From Burkholderia sp. MS389 (lineage in GTDB: Bacteria; Pseudomonadota; Gammaproteobacteria; Burkholderiales; Burkholderiaceae), in the NCBI RefSeq assembly GCF_016899425.1, contig NZ_CP045996.1, forward strand, positions 930,001-994,000: DNA of 64,000 nt, read 5' to 3'. Below, one piece after another: positions 44,632-53,470 of this stretch (position 1 is its first letter; every line of letters begins with the position of its first letter). The notes under the pieces are model-generated. The model made no database searches. It had not been told where the DNA came from and worked only from the letters and a program-made list of their open reading frames with translations. The position numbers and the translations under genes were made by a program.

Positions 44632-46056
44632 TCACCGCATGCACGCCGCGGCCAGCTTCCCGACCGTGATCACCGCCTGCTCGATCTCCGGCGACCACGG
44701 GCTGCTGTAGTTCAACCGGATGAAGTTCCGGTAGTTGTCCGTGATCGAGAACATGTAGCCGGGCCCGATCGTGATCCCCTGCTCCAGCGCAAGCTGGTAC
44801 AACCGCATCGCATCGACCTGCGCCGGCAACTCGACCCACAGCACGTACCCGCCCGCCGGGCTCGACATGCGCGTGCCTTCCGGAAAGAACCGCGACACCA
44901 TCGCGCGCATCAGGTTCGCCTGCTGCGCATACGCCTTGCGAATTCGCCGCAGGTGATGCTCGTAGCCGTCGCGCTCGAGAAACTCCGCGATCGCCAGTTG
45001 CGGCAACGACGGCGTCGCGAGCGTATTCAGGAACTTCAGCTTCTCGACCTGATCGCGGTAGCGGCCCGGCAGCGCCCAGCCGATCCGGTACGCGGCCGTC
45101 AGGCTCTTCGAGAACGACGAGCAATGCAGCACGATCCCGGTCCGGTCGTAGGATTTCAATGAACTCGGATGCGTATCGCCGAAATACAGTTCGTTGTATA
45201 CGCCGTTCTCGATGATCGGCATGCCGGCCTTCGTTGCGAACTCAACCAGTTCGCGCTTGCGCTCGTCCGGCATCTGGAAACCCAGCGGATTCTGGAAGTT
45301 CGGCATCACCATGCACGCGGCGATCGGCTGCGACTTCGCGATCGCGGCCAGCGCCGCGATGTCGATCCCGTATTCCGGATGCGTGGCCACCTCGATCGCC
45401 TTCATCCCCATCCGCTCGATCGCGTGCAGCATCGCGTAGAACGTCGGCGATTCCACCGCGATCGTGTCGCCCGGTTTCGCGACCGCCTGCAGGCACAGGT
45501 TGATCGCCTCCGTCGCGCCGACCGTCACGATGATCTCGTTCGGGTCCACCGACATCCCGTTCTCCAGGTAGCGGCGCGCGATCTGCCGGATCAGTCGCGG
45601 ATGGCCGGGCGGCAGCCCGTCGGTCACGCCCCACAGCGACTTGTCGCGGCCGGCCGCATACGCGTAGCGGTTCAGTTTCTCGAACGGGAACAGGCTCGGG
45701 TCCGGATACGGCGAGCCGAGCGGCACCGCGTCGTCCGTGCCGATCGAGCGCAGCGTCGACAGCACGAGCCGGCTCACGTCGACCGACGACGAGATCGCGA
45801 TCGGCTTCGACGGCCGCAGTTCGCGCACCGGCGCGTGCCCGTCGTCGCGCCGCAGGTTCACGAAATAGCCCGACTGCGGCCGGCTTTCGAGCAACCCGCG
45901 GCTTTCCAGCAGCAGATACGCATGCAGCACCGTCGTGATGCTGATCCGGTGCTGCTGGCTCGCCTGCCGCACCGACGGAATCCGGTCGCCATGCCGGTAC
46001 ACGCCCTGGCGGATCAGGCGCTCGATATCGTCCGCGAGTTTTTCATAGAGTTTCAT
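44632..46056 (-). CDS. MocR-type GntR/aminotransferase regulator, copy 2
   Basis: A 474-residue twin of the protein at 6317-7741 with the same domains: a GntR winged helix (about 1-70) and an aminotransferase fold with Lys317 for PLP and Asn284 in place of the usual Asp. Most differences are at the ends (KLADDIERL against KFANDVERL near the start; AVITVGKLAAACMR at the end), while the middle is almost identical DNA. The start is the ATG at 46054-46056, in register with copy 1; a 65-residue extension in the open frame is not homologous. It is divergent from a LivK remnant. Shared DNA-binding residues suggest it can bind the same operators. Confidence 0.92.
   Translation of the reverse strand: MKLYEKLADDIERLIRQGVYRHGDRIPSVRQASQQHRISITTVLHAYLLLESRGLLESRPQSGYFVNLRRDDGHAPVRELRPSKPIAISSSVDVSRLVLSTLRSIGTDDAVPLGSPYPDPSLFPFEKLNRYAYAAGRDKSLWGVTDGLPPGHPRLIRQIARRYLENGMSVDPNEIIVTVGATEAINLCLQAVAKPGDTIAVESPTFYAMLHAIERMGMKAIEVATHPEYGIDIAALAAIAKSQPIAACMVMPNFQNPLGFQMPDERKRELVEFATKAGMPIIENGVYNELYFGDTHPSSLKSYDRTGIVLHCSSFSKSLTAAYRIGWALPGRYRDQVEKLKFLNTLATPSLPQLAIAEFLERDGYEHHLRRIRKAYAQQANLMRAMVSRFFPEGTRMSSPAGGYVLWVELPAQVDAMRLYQLALEQGITIGPGYMFSITDNYRNFIRLNYSSPWSPEIEQAVITVGKLAAACMR
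44765..45976. repeat. Near-identical 1.2-kb block shared with 6450-7661
   Basis: Partner of the repeat at 6450-7661; about four base differences over 1.2 kb, with abrupt divergence at both ends. Confidence 0.9.
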
Positions 46057-46585
46057 CGTGCGTCTCCCGCCGACGCGCGCGGCCGCGCCGCCCCGCCGTG
46101 TGCGTCCGATACGCGCGTGTTGCTCGTGTTTCGCCCGCCGACCGGGCCGTCGTGATTCCTGATCTTCCCCTCCGGTTTTGCCTTTTCCATCGCGCTGGCT
46201 CTCTCTTGAAGATGCGCCGCCAGGGTTCCGGATCAACTGGATCTGCGGCACTGTGCACTTGATGGTTTGATCTTAAGAGAAGAACAGTTTGCGGCGGGTA
46301 CACACATCGAACGCGCGAACAAGAGTACAGTTCCGCCGGAATCGCGCATCACGGGAAAACTGTACGTCTTATGAAATGGCCGGACGGTCGGTTGGCCGGC
46401 ACGAGGCGGCCGGATCGGCCTGGACGCCGCCGTACCGGCGAGGCAATTGGGGGGCACTACTGCAGGGCTTTCGTTGGGAGAGCCACACGATGCGGTCCAC
46501 GATCGAACACGTAGCCGCGCGTAGCCGCACGTGCCAGATTGATGCGCACGCCGAGCCCGAGTTCCGCGCGGTCGACACGCGGGCG
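46057..46585. other. Upstream region of MocR copy 2 with repeated ACAGTT elements
   Basis: Mostly non-coding. It contains ACAGTTTG (46284-46291, also before copy 1) and the inverted pair GTACAGTT (46325-46332) and AACTGTAC (46358-46365). These are candidate MocR binding sites. The frame of the LivK remnant is closed by stops at 46522 and 46540. Confidence 0.45.
46325..46365. promoter_or_regulatory. Inverted repeat GTACAGTT-N25-AACTGTAC, candidate MocR operator
   Basis: Eight-base perfect arms at 46325-46332 and 46358-46365, with a third ACAGTT 40 bases to the left. They sit between the MocR start and the divergent LivK remnant, where an autoregulatory site would be expected. Confidence 0.45.
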
Positions 46586-46932
46586 AAGGCACGCAGGATC
46601 TGGAGCCCGGCCCCGCGCTCGACAAGCTGCCGTCGGCCGTCGCGTTCGCGCAGCGCGACAAGCACTACAAGGCGCGCTTCAACCAGGACGTCGAGCTGTA
46701 TGCGCCGTTCGCGTACGACGCGGCGCTCGCGATGATCGCGGCGGTTCGCAAGGCCGACTCGCCCGATCGCGGCAAGATCGTCGCGAGCCTGCCCGGCGTG
46801 TCGGTCACCGGCGTGACCGGCAAGATCTCGTTCGACGAGCGCGGCGACCTGATCAAGCCGCCCTACACGCTGTTCCGCGTCGAACAGGGGCAGTGGCACA
46901 GCATTCGCACGGTCGGCGGCGCGTCGAACTGA
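46586..46932 (+). pseudogene. C-terminal remnant of a LivK-type branched-chain amino acid binding protein
   Basis: About 115 codons match the end of an ABC-transporter periplasmic binding protein (QDLEPGPALDKL, DVELYAPFAYDAALAMIAAV, TGVTGKISFDERGDLIKPPYTLF). The N-terminal two thirds, with signal peptide and ligand pocket, are absent, and stops at 46522 and 46540 close the frame upstream. No permease or ATPase genes are near. It is therefore a decayed gene. The loss may date from the rearrangement that placed MocR copy 2 here. Confidence 0.7.
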
Positions 46933-46962
46933 TCGACACCGAGCAGCAGGCGGCAGGCGACG

Positions 46963-47883
46963 TCATCGCGCCGCCTGCTGCCGCTGCACCTCCTGCGCTT
47001 TCATCTGCAGATACGCGCCCCGCTCCACTTCGTGCAGTTGCTGCGGATACTGCTCGGTCGCGTCGAACCAGCGCGCGAGGCGCTGGTCGATCGGCTTGTC
47101 GAGCGTCGCGAGATACGTGTCGATCGCAAGGTAGTAGCGCATCGTGTTGCGCTCCAGCAGCCCGCGCACGCCGCCGACGTACTGCGGCTGCCCGGCCGAC
47201 GCGGCGCCGACGGTCGTGAACCCGACCTTGTCGCTGCCGACCGTCGCGAGGTAGGTTTTCATCGCCATCCGGCCGACCGTGCCGAAACCATACGAATACG
47301 TGAGATGCAGGAACGTGCGCGCCGCGCCGACCGGCACGGCCTCGAGCGCGATCCGGTAATCCTTCGTGCCCATCGGGCCGCTGTCGGCGGTCAGGTCGAC
47401 CTGGAAATAATCGGGCGTCGCGGCCGCCACGCGATAGCGGAACTGCACGCGATAGGTGTCCGACAGCTTTTGCTCGATCTTGCGGCCGAGGTTCACGTCG
47501 AGCACCGGGCCGTTGCCGCCGCTCGACGCATGACAGTACTTGGTGTTCAGGTGCAGGATCAGCACCGCGCACCAGTTCGCGGGGCCTTGCGCGGGATCGT
47601 TGAGCTGGCCGTTCACGGCCGCGAACGGATAATCGACGACCGCATAGATGTCGCCCTTCAGCGACGACGATGCTTCCGACGATTCGAGCACCACGGGCCG
47701 GTGAAACGCGTTGTCCTTCAGCTGGGGCCCGAGGCTGCGGTAGCGGTCGAGCAGCGCGGCCGCGCCGCTCGCGCCTTCCGCGCCGAACGACAGCGCGCTC
47801 CAGCCGACACACAGGCTCACGACGAGCACATGCCATGCGCGGCGCGCCGGGCGCGTGCCGCGCGTCAATGCGGATGTCTCCAT
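46963..47883 (-). CDS. Exported protein of unknown function
   Basis: A 306-residue protein. After a basic start a hydrophobic segment ends WSALSFGA, a probable signal peptide, so the product should be periplasmic or outer-membrane associated. The mature part contains Cys in NWCAVLILHLNTKYCHASSGG (shown in two pieces) that could form a disulfide, and a C-terminal Gln-rich tail. I recognise no family beyond a general exported-protein look. The ATG at 47883 has a GGGAG site. It converges on the LivK remnant. Confidence 0.7.
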   Translation of the reverse strand: METSALTRGTRPARRAWHVLVVSLCVGWSALSFGAEGASGAAALLDRYRSLGPQLKDNAFHRPVVLESSEASSSLKGDIYAVVDYPFAAVNGQLNDPAQGPANWCAVLILHLNTKYCHASSGGNGPVLDVNLGRKIEQKLSDTYRVQFRYRVAAATPDYFQVDLTADSGPMGTKDYRIALEAVPVGAARTFLHLTYSYGFGTVGRMAMKTYLATVGSDKVGFTTVGAASAGQPQYVGGVRGLLERNTMRYYLAIDTYLATLDKPIDQRLARWFDATEQYPQQLHEVERGAYLQMKAQEVQRQQAAR

Positions 47884-47921
47884 GTTGGTACTCCCTGGCG
47901 CACGATGGTCGCGTGCATGTG

Positions 47922-48053
47922 TCACAGAATACGCCTGGCCGCCGCGCGGCGTGGCGCGGCGCCGTATTCGCCGAACATCTTGCGGGCCGATACCGTACCG
48001 GCCGCCGCGATCTGCTCGACGATGAAATCGACCGTGCGCTGGCTCGACGCCAT
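47922..48053 (-). pseudogene. N-terminal fragment of a TfoX-domain protein
   Basis: From an ATG at 48053 the first 31 residues match the TfoX N-terminal domain (TVDFIVEQIAAAG, ARKMFGEYG). The match stops and 12 unrelated Arg/Ala-rich residues lead to a stop. Intact relatives are about 110 residues. It is a truncated remnant between the tyrosine recombinase and an exported-protein gene, where a small deletion or frameshift must have removed the rest. Confidence 0.65.
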
Positions 48054-48109
48054 ACGACCCCCCGGGATCGAAACATCGTCTGACCGGCGCCGATGCCGCG
48101 CCGTTCCAC

Positions 48110-49846
48110 TCATTTGTCGATGCCGAACGCGCTCGACATCTGCCGCGCCCGCTTCACGTCGTCGCCATGCAGATAGATCGACGTCGTCGAGATCGACGCA
48201 TGCCGCAGGTTGTCGCGCACCGTCGTCAGCTCCGCGCCGCGCGCCAGCGCGTGCGTCGCGTGCGTATGGCGCATCCAGTGCGGGCTCGCCTGGCGCAGCT
48301 TGTGCGCGAGCACCGGGTGGTCGGCTTCGACCGCAACGGCCGTCTGCGCGAAGAAACGCTGCATCACCTTCCACAGCCGCACGCTCGTGATGGCGGCCGC
48401 GTCGTCTTCCGCGAGGCTCGGAATCAGCGGCGTATCGGGCCGCCAGCGCGCCGGCGTGACCGGCAACCGGCGCGCGACCAGATAGCGGTCGAGCGCCGTG
48501 CGCGCGAGCGGCGGCAGCGCGACGCGCGCGGCCTTGCTGCCCTTGCCGATCACCTTCAGCCACGCGTCGCCGTGCGCGTCCGTCTCGATGTCGCCGAGCG
48601 TCGCGCCGACCAGTTCGCTCGCGCGCAGCCCGGTCGCATAGCCGAAATCGAGAATGAAACGCAGCCGTTGCGCGGCGGCCGGCGTCCAGCCCGACTGCGG
48701 CGCACCGTCGCCCGCGCGCTGGCCGAACTCGAGCCCGTCGGCGATCGTGCGGACCAGCAGCCACTCGCCTTCGGTGAACGCGTGCGACGTATCGAGCGCG
48801 GTCGCGCCGCGCGTGTCGCGCACCTTCACGCCCGCGAACGGATTCGCGAGCAGGTAGCGCTGCTCGATCAGCCAGCGGAACAGCGCACCGAGCACCGACA
48901 GCGTGTACGCCGCCGAGCGCGCGGACAGCGCGCCCGAGAACGGCCGCCAGTCGGGCACGCCGCGCGGCCGCACGGGCCCGACCCAGCGCTCGTGCGGCGT
49001 CGGCCGCCGGATGAACGCGCGATACGCGAGCGCGTCCTCGGTCGTCAGCGACGACAGCGCGCGGCCGCGCTCGACGATCGCCCACAGGATCAGCCGCTCG
49101 GCCTCCTTCCGGTACGCGCGCCGCGTCGCGGCCGATTCGTGCAGCGACAGCCACGCGTGCACGGCCGCGTAATCGTTGTCCGCGTCGAGCGTGCTGGTCG
49201 CGCGCGGCGCGCGGAACGTGCCGGCCGAGCCGTCGACTTCGTGCGGCAGCTTCAGGTGTTCCCACGGCACGATGCTGCCGCGCGGCGTCGCGGCGATCAG
49301 CGCGCGCGCCCGTTCGGTCAGGTCCGGATGCGCGGCGAAGAACGCGTCGATGCGCCGCGCACTGGCCATGCCGAGGCCCGCGATCGCCCGCCACCACTGG
49401 CGCCGGCGCGGAATCCGCACCGTCAGGTCGGCGAGCGTCGCGATCCCGTGCGCACGCAGTGCCACGACCGCGCGCGCCGGCAGCCACAGGCCGACGTCGT
49501 CGCTGATCTGCGGTGCCGGCGCGCGTGCATGGCGCAGTTGGGCGATCGCGTCGGTGGCCGCTTTCGCCTCCCGCAAACGCTCACCGTCCGCATGGCCGAG
49601 CCGTTCCGCGAGATCGGGGCGGCCAACCTGCCGCGCGACGCGCACGAGGCGACGGCGGATCGCGCCGATCACGCCGCGCGCCGAGCGCCCCGCGCCGAGC
49701 CGGTCGGGCAGGTAGCGTTCGACGGCCTGACGCACGGTCATGCCCGCGTACCACGCGCGCAGCGCGGCCAGTTCGTCGGCGTCGGGAAAGCCTGCGGGCG
49801 CAGGCGCGGAATCGGCGGAATGCGATGAAGCGAGGCGCGGTTTCAT
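48110..49846 (-). CDS. Tyrosine-type site-specific recombinase (phage-integrase family)
   Basis: A 578-residue protein. The first 240 residues form an accessory DNA-binding region with helix-hairpin-helix-like segments (GLWLPARAVVALRAHGIATL, IAGLGMASARRIDAFF), as in the DUF3701-containing integrases. A SAM-like core-binding domain follows (about 250-370). The catalytic domain has Arg in ATGLRASEL, Lys in KGSKAARVALP, HWMRHTHAT with the second Arg, and the nucleophile Tyr in STTSIYLH. The ATG at 49846 was chosen because upstream residues do not match. No attachment sites or phage genes lie beside it, so it may be a resident chromosomal recombinase. Confidence 0.88.
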   Translation of the reverse strand: MKPRLASSHSADSAPAPAGFPDADELAALRAWYAGMTVRQAVERYLPDRLGAGRSARGVIGAIRRRLVRVARQVGRPDLAERLGHADGERLREAKAATDAIAQLRHARAPAPQISDDVGLWLPARAVVALRAHGIATLADLTVRIPRRRQWWRAIAGLGMASARRIDAFFAAHPDLTERARALIAATPRGSIVPWEHLKLPHEVDGSAGTFRAPRATSTLDADNDYAAVHAWLSLHESAATRRAYRKEAERLILWAIVERGRALSSLTTEDALAYRAFIRRPTPHERWVGPVRPRGVPDWRPFSGALSARSAAYTLSVLGALFRWLIEQRYLLANPFAGVKVRDTRGATALDTSHAFTEGEWLLVRTIADGLEFGQRAGDGAPQSGWTPAAAQRLRFILDFGYATGLRASELVGATLGDIETDAHGDAWLKVIGKGSKAARVALPPLARTALDRYLVARRLPVTPARWRPDTPLIPSLAEDDAAAITSVRLWKVMQRFFAQTAVAVEADHPVLAHKLRQASPHWMRHTHATHALARGAELTTVRDNLRHASISTTSIYLHGDDVKRARQMSSAFGIDK

Positions 49847-49975
49847 GGGCGCCAGTTTGACAGAAGCGCGCGCGGCCGGATACGTCGCGCGCGCCCTTCC
49901 GAACGGGACGATGCGCTGGCGCGACCCGGGCTCCCTCGGGCATCGCACCGGCGCATCGGATCGATCGAAAGGAGG

Positions 49976-51244
49976 TCAGCCCGTGACGACGGGTGTGCGC
50001 CGCACTTCCGACAGGTAAATGAGGATCAGCGACACCCACACGATTCCGTACAGGAACATGAAGCACGTCGTGCGCACGCGCAGCAGGTCGAGCAGCATGC
50101 CGAACAGGATCGGCAGCAGGAAGCCGCCGAGCCCGCCCGCGAGCCCGACGATGCCAGTCACGACGCCCATGTTGTCCGCGAAATCGTCGGCGACGTACTT
50201 GAAGGTCGACGCCATCCCGAGCGCGAACACCGCGCCGAGCACGAAGGTCAGCGCGACGAAGCCGGCCACCGGCATCGCGACGTTCAGCGTCGCGGTTCCG
50301 TCGATCGTGTGAATCACGAAATCGGTCGCCGGGTACGACAGCAGGAACAGCGCGATCCACGCGACCCACAGCCCCCACCACGTGACCGCGTGCGCGCCGA
50401 AGCGGTCGGACAGCGCGCCGCCGAGCGCGCGCAGCACGGAGCCCGGCAGCGAGAAGCCGGCCGCGAACGCGGACGCCATCACCAGCGACATCCCGTATTC
50501 GCTCTTCAGGTACTGCGGAATCCACAGCGACAGCGCGGTGAAGCCGCCGAACGTGATCGAATAGTACTGGCAGAGCCGCCACACGCGCGGGTCGCGCAGC
50601 ACCTTGAACGAATCGAGCATCGATCCGCCGCGCTTGCCCGCCCCTGGATCGGGCGCCGACGCGAACCAGAAGATCAGCGCGGTGACGAGCAGCGCGACCG
50701 CATAGATGCGCGGCACGAAACGCCAGCCATACGCGTCGAGCAGCAGCGGCGTGACGAACAGGTTGACGGCCGCGCCGCACGTGCCCGCGCCGAACACGCC
50801 CATCGCGAGCCCGCGTCGCTGCGGCGGGAAAAACCGCGCGACATACGGCGTGCCGACCGCGAACGACGCGCCGACGCAGCCGAGGAACAGCCCGATCAGC
50901 AGGAACTGCCACAGCTGCGTCGCGTAGCTGACGACGTAGACGGGCACCGCGCACACGACGAGCAGCACCGTCATCACGATGCGACCGCCGAAGCGGTCGG
51001 TCCACGTGCCGAGCGGCAAGCGCATCAGCGCGCCGGTCAGCACCGGCGTCGACGTGAGCAGCCCGAACTCCGTGCTGTTCAGCCCGAGATCGGTGCGCAA
51101 CTGCACGCCGAGCACGCCGAACATCATCCACACGACGAAACACACCATGAACGCGAGCGTGCTCGCGGCCAGCACCGACCACGCACGCAGCGGAACGGCC
51201 GGTGCGTTCACCACCCGCCCGGCATTACCTTGTTGAGTTGCCAT
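49976..51244 (-). CDS. narK: Nitrate/nitrite MFS transporter NarK
   Basis: A 422-residue major facilitator with 12 helices. The nitrate-porter family segments are present (GVQLRTDLGLNSTEFGLL, GALMRLPLGTWTDRFGGR, FAVGTPYVARFFPP, GLAGGLGGFLLP). It imports nitrate or exchanges it with nitrite at the inner membrane. It is the last gene of the nar cluster, 15 bp after the PpiC-type gene, all leftward, so it is very probably co-transcribed with narGHJI. The two substrate Arg are in the expected helices 2 and 8. Confidence 0.93.
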   Translation of the reverse strand: MATQQGNAGRVVNAPAVPLRAWSVLAASTLAFMVCFVVWMMFGVLGVQLRTDLGLNSTEFGLLTSTPVLTGALMRLPLGTWTDRFGGRIVMTVLLVVCAVPVYVVSYATQLWQFLLIGLFLGCVGASFAVGTPYVARFFPPQRRGLAMGVFGAGTCGAAVNLFVTPLLLDAYGWRFVPRIYAVALLVTALIFWFASAPDPGAGKRGGSMLDSFKVLRDPRVWRLCQYYSITFGGFTALSLWIPQYLKSEYGMSLVMASAFAAGFSLPGSVLRALGGALSDRFGAHAVTWWGLWVAWIALFLLSYPATDFVIHTIDGTATLNVAMPVAGFVALTFVLGAVFALGMASTFKYVADDFADNMGVVTGIVGLAGGLGGFLLPILFGMLLDLLRVRTTCFMFLYGIVWVSLILIYLSEVRRTPVVTG

Positions 51245-51259
51245 ACGCCAAACCCCGTT

Positions 51260-52048
51260 TCATTGAACCAGCGGCCCGTTCGCACCGTCGAATTCGACGC
51301 CTTCGACGCGTGCGCCGCCCGCGAGAATCGCCACGTACTGCCGGATCGCCTGCCGCCGCACGCGCGCCGCGAGGTACGCGGCGATCTGGTCGGCGGCTTC
51401 GTCGAACGGCACCGTGTCGCCCGGCACGCGGCGCTCGATGCGCACGATGTGGAAGCCGAAGCGCGTGTTGACGAGTTTGGGCAGCACGCCGGTGCCGTCG
51501 GTATCGAACAGCGCGGCCTCGAATTCCGGCACCGTGTCGCCGCGCAGCAGTTGCCCGAGGCTGCCGCCGACTTCCGCCGACGGGCAGTTCGACGACGCGC
51601 GCGCGACCGCTTCGAACGTATCGGGCGCGGCCACCACGTCGGCGAGCACCTGTTCCGCGCGCTGCCGCAGCGGCGCGAGCGGCACGCGGTCCGTCATCGC
51701 GAACAGCACGTGGCTCGCATGGACGATGTCGTCGCGGCGAAAGCGCGCCGGGTGCTGCGCGTAATAACGCTCGCAAGCCGCGCGATCGGGTTCGGGCACG
51801 TGCGTGAGTTCGCGTTCGAGCAGCGCGTCGACGGCCGCGTCGTCGAGCGGCGCGCCTTCGTCGAGCAGCGCCAGCGACACCGCGCGCTGCCGCAGCAGCT
51901 CGCGCACCGCGAGCGTGCGCCGCGCCGCGTCGAGCGGATCGGCTGCATCGTGGTAGTGCTCGGCTTCCGCCGAGATCGACGCAGCGTCGATCTCGATGCC
52001 GTTGACGATCAGCGGCATCGTCGCGACTTCGGAAAGAACCTCGTTCAT
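51260..52048 (-). CDS. PpiC-type peptidyl-prolyl isomerase of the nar operon
   Basis: A 262-residue protein without a signal peptide. A parvulin domain lies at about 120-225 (ASHVLFAMTDRVPLAPL, EVGGSLGQLLRGDTVPEFEAAL, RFGFHIVRIERR), preceded by a helical NifM/SurA-like segment. Because it is cytosolic and sits between narI and narK, it probably helps fold or mature nitrate reductase. Such genes accompany nar operons in several betaproteobacteria. It starts with the ATG at 52048. Confidence 0.88.
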   Translation of the reverse strand: MNEVLSEVATMPLIVNGIEIDAASISAEAEHYHDAADPLDAARRTLAVRELLRQRAVSLALLDEGAPLDDAAVDALLERELTHVPEPDRAACERYYAQHPARFRRDDIVHASHVLFAMTDRVPLAPLRQRAEQVLADVVAAPDTFEAVARASSNCPSAEVGGSLGQLLRGDTVPEFEAALFDTDGTGVLPKLVNTRFGFHIVRIERRVPGDTVPFDEAADQIAAYLAARVRRQAIRQYVAILAGGARVEGVEFDGANGPLVQ

Positions 52049-52060
52049 GCTTTTTCCTCC

Positions 52061-52744
52061 TCAGCGCTTGCGTACGAGCTGGTACGGACGGATCAGGTAC
52101 GCGATCGACGCGATCCCGCTCCAGATGTGCACCATCCGCGTGAACGGCGACACGAGGAAGATCGTGAAGCCGAGCAGGATGTGCAGCCGGTACGTGAGCG
52201 GCACGCCGACGAGCAGGCTCGCGATGTCCGGGCGGAACGTGACGACGCCCTTCACGTAGTCGGTGAGTTGCTCGAACATCACGCCGTCCATGTGGCGCGT
52301 CGACAGTACGACCGTGCCGAGCCCGAGCGCGAGCTGCGCCCACAGCATCAGCACGATCACGATGTCGGACGTGCGGCTGTTCTTGCGGATGCGCGCATCG
52401 CCCAGGCGGCGCCAGATCAGGATCGTCAGCCCGACGATCGACGCGACGCCGGCCGCGCCGCCCGCCACCATCGCGACCAACTGGTGCCCGGACGCCGACA
52501 GGAACGGCGACACGAGCCAGTGCGGCGCCAGGAAGCCCGCGAAGTGCCCGAGCACGACGACCAGCACGCCCCAGTGAAACAGGTTGCTGCCGAGCCGCAG
52601 CATCCCGTGGCGCAGCAGCTGCGACGAATCGCTTTTCCACGTGTACTGCTCGCGGTCGAAGCGGATCAGACTGCCGACCAGCAGCACCGCGAGACAGATG
52701 TACGGGTAGATCCCGAACAGGAACTGATGCAGGTAAGCGTTCAT
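52061..52744 (-). CDS. narI: Respiratory nitrate reductase gamma subunit (cytochrome b)
   Basis: A 227-residue inner-membrane protein with five helices. It has four heme-ligand His: His57 (NLFHWG), His67 (LGHFAG) and two near the end (RLHILLGF and MVHIWSG). It takes electrons from quinol to the cytosolic NarGH. The order narG-narH-narJ-narI is standard. The ATG at 52744 begins MNAYLHQFLFGIYPYI, as in homologues. Confidence 0.95.
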   Translation of the reverse strand: MNAYLHQFLFGIYPYICLAVLLVGSLIRFDREQYTWKSDSSQLLRHGMLRLGSNLFHWGVLVVVLGHFAGFLAPHWLVSPFLSASGHQLVAMVAGGAAGVASIVGLTILIWRRLGDARIRKNSRTSDIVIVLMLWAQLALGLGTVVLSTRHMDGVMFEQLTDYVKGVVTFRPDIASLLVGVPLTYRLHILLGFTIFLVSPFTRMVHIWSGIASIAYLIRPYQLVRKR

Positions 52745-52768
52745 GTGTTTCCCCAGTTGGGCCCGCGC

Positions 52769-53470
52769 TTACGCGCCGCGGGCCGGCCGCTTGTCGTGGA
52801 ACCGCACCGTCTGCTCCGCGGTCGCCGGTGTTGCAGCGCCGACGAAGCGCACGGCTTCGTCCGCATACGACGCGTCGAGCGCGCGGTAGTCGTCGGCGCT
52901 CGGCCGCTCGGCGGCGACGTCGTCGTCCGCGGCGGCCGGTGCGTCGACCGGTGCGAGGCCCGCCATCGGCAACAGCGCGCCGACGACGAAGCTGTAATGA
53001 CTGCCGCGCTGCGCGAGCTGGCCGGCCACCGCGCGCAGTATCTCGCCGGTTTCAGCGAGCAGGCTGCGCGCATCGGGCGCCGGCAGCCGCGACAGGTATT
53101 CGAGGAACACGGGCAGATAGTCGGGCAGTTCGCCCGGGTTCAGGAACAGCCCGTGCCGCTCGTACATCTGCAGCAGGTCGACCATCGCCTGTCCGCGGTC
53201 GCGCGATTCGCCGTGCACGTGCTCGAACAGGTGCAGCGACGTCGCGCGGCCGCGATCGAACAGCGCGACGTAGTTCTCCTGCAGCGTCAGCAGGTCGCGC
53301 TCGCGCATGTACGCAAAGAACCGGTCGAGCCCGGCGCGTACCGTCCTCGGCAAACGCGCCGCTTCGCGCAGGTGCGTTTCGACCGAATCGAGCACGTCGA
53401 CGAGCGCGTCGTCCGGATAGTCGAGCAGCGCGGCGAGCGCCGCATAGGTCGGATCGGGTGCGGTGCTCAT
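52769..53470 (-). CDS. narJ: Nitrate reductase molybdenum cofactor assembly chaperone
   Basis: A 233-residue helical protein of the NarJ/TorD family. The diagnostic segments are YAALAALLDYPDD, LQENYVALFDRGRATSLHLFEHVHGESRDRG, GLFLNPGELPDYLPVFLEYLS and the C-terminal acidic region. It inserts molybdenum cofactor into NarG and is not part of the final enzyme. The start overlaps narH by four bases. The C-terminal third is Ala/Asp-rich and variable. Confidence 0.93.
   Translation of the reverse strand: MSTAPDPTYAALAALLDYPDDALVDVLDSVETHLREAARLPRTVRAGLDRFFAYMRERDLLTLQENYVALFDRGRATSLHLFEHVHGESRDRGQAMVDLLQMYERHGLFLNPGELPDYLPVFLEYLSRLPAPDARSLLAETGEILRAVAGQLAQRGSHYSFVVGALLPMAGLAPVDAPAAADDDVAAERPSADDYRALDASYADEAVRFVGAATPATAEQTVRFHDKRPARGA

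Noticed and set aside
48110-49846. A prophage or integrative element around the tyrosine recombinase
   Set aside because: No phage genes, no tRNA and no direct repeats that could be attachment sites were seen next to it.
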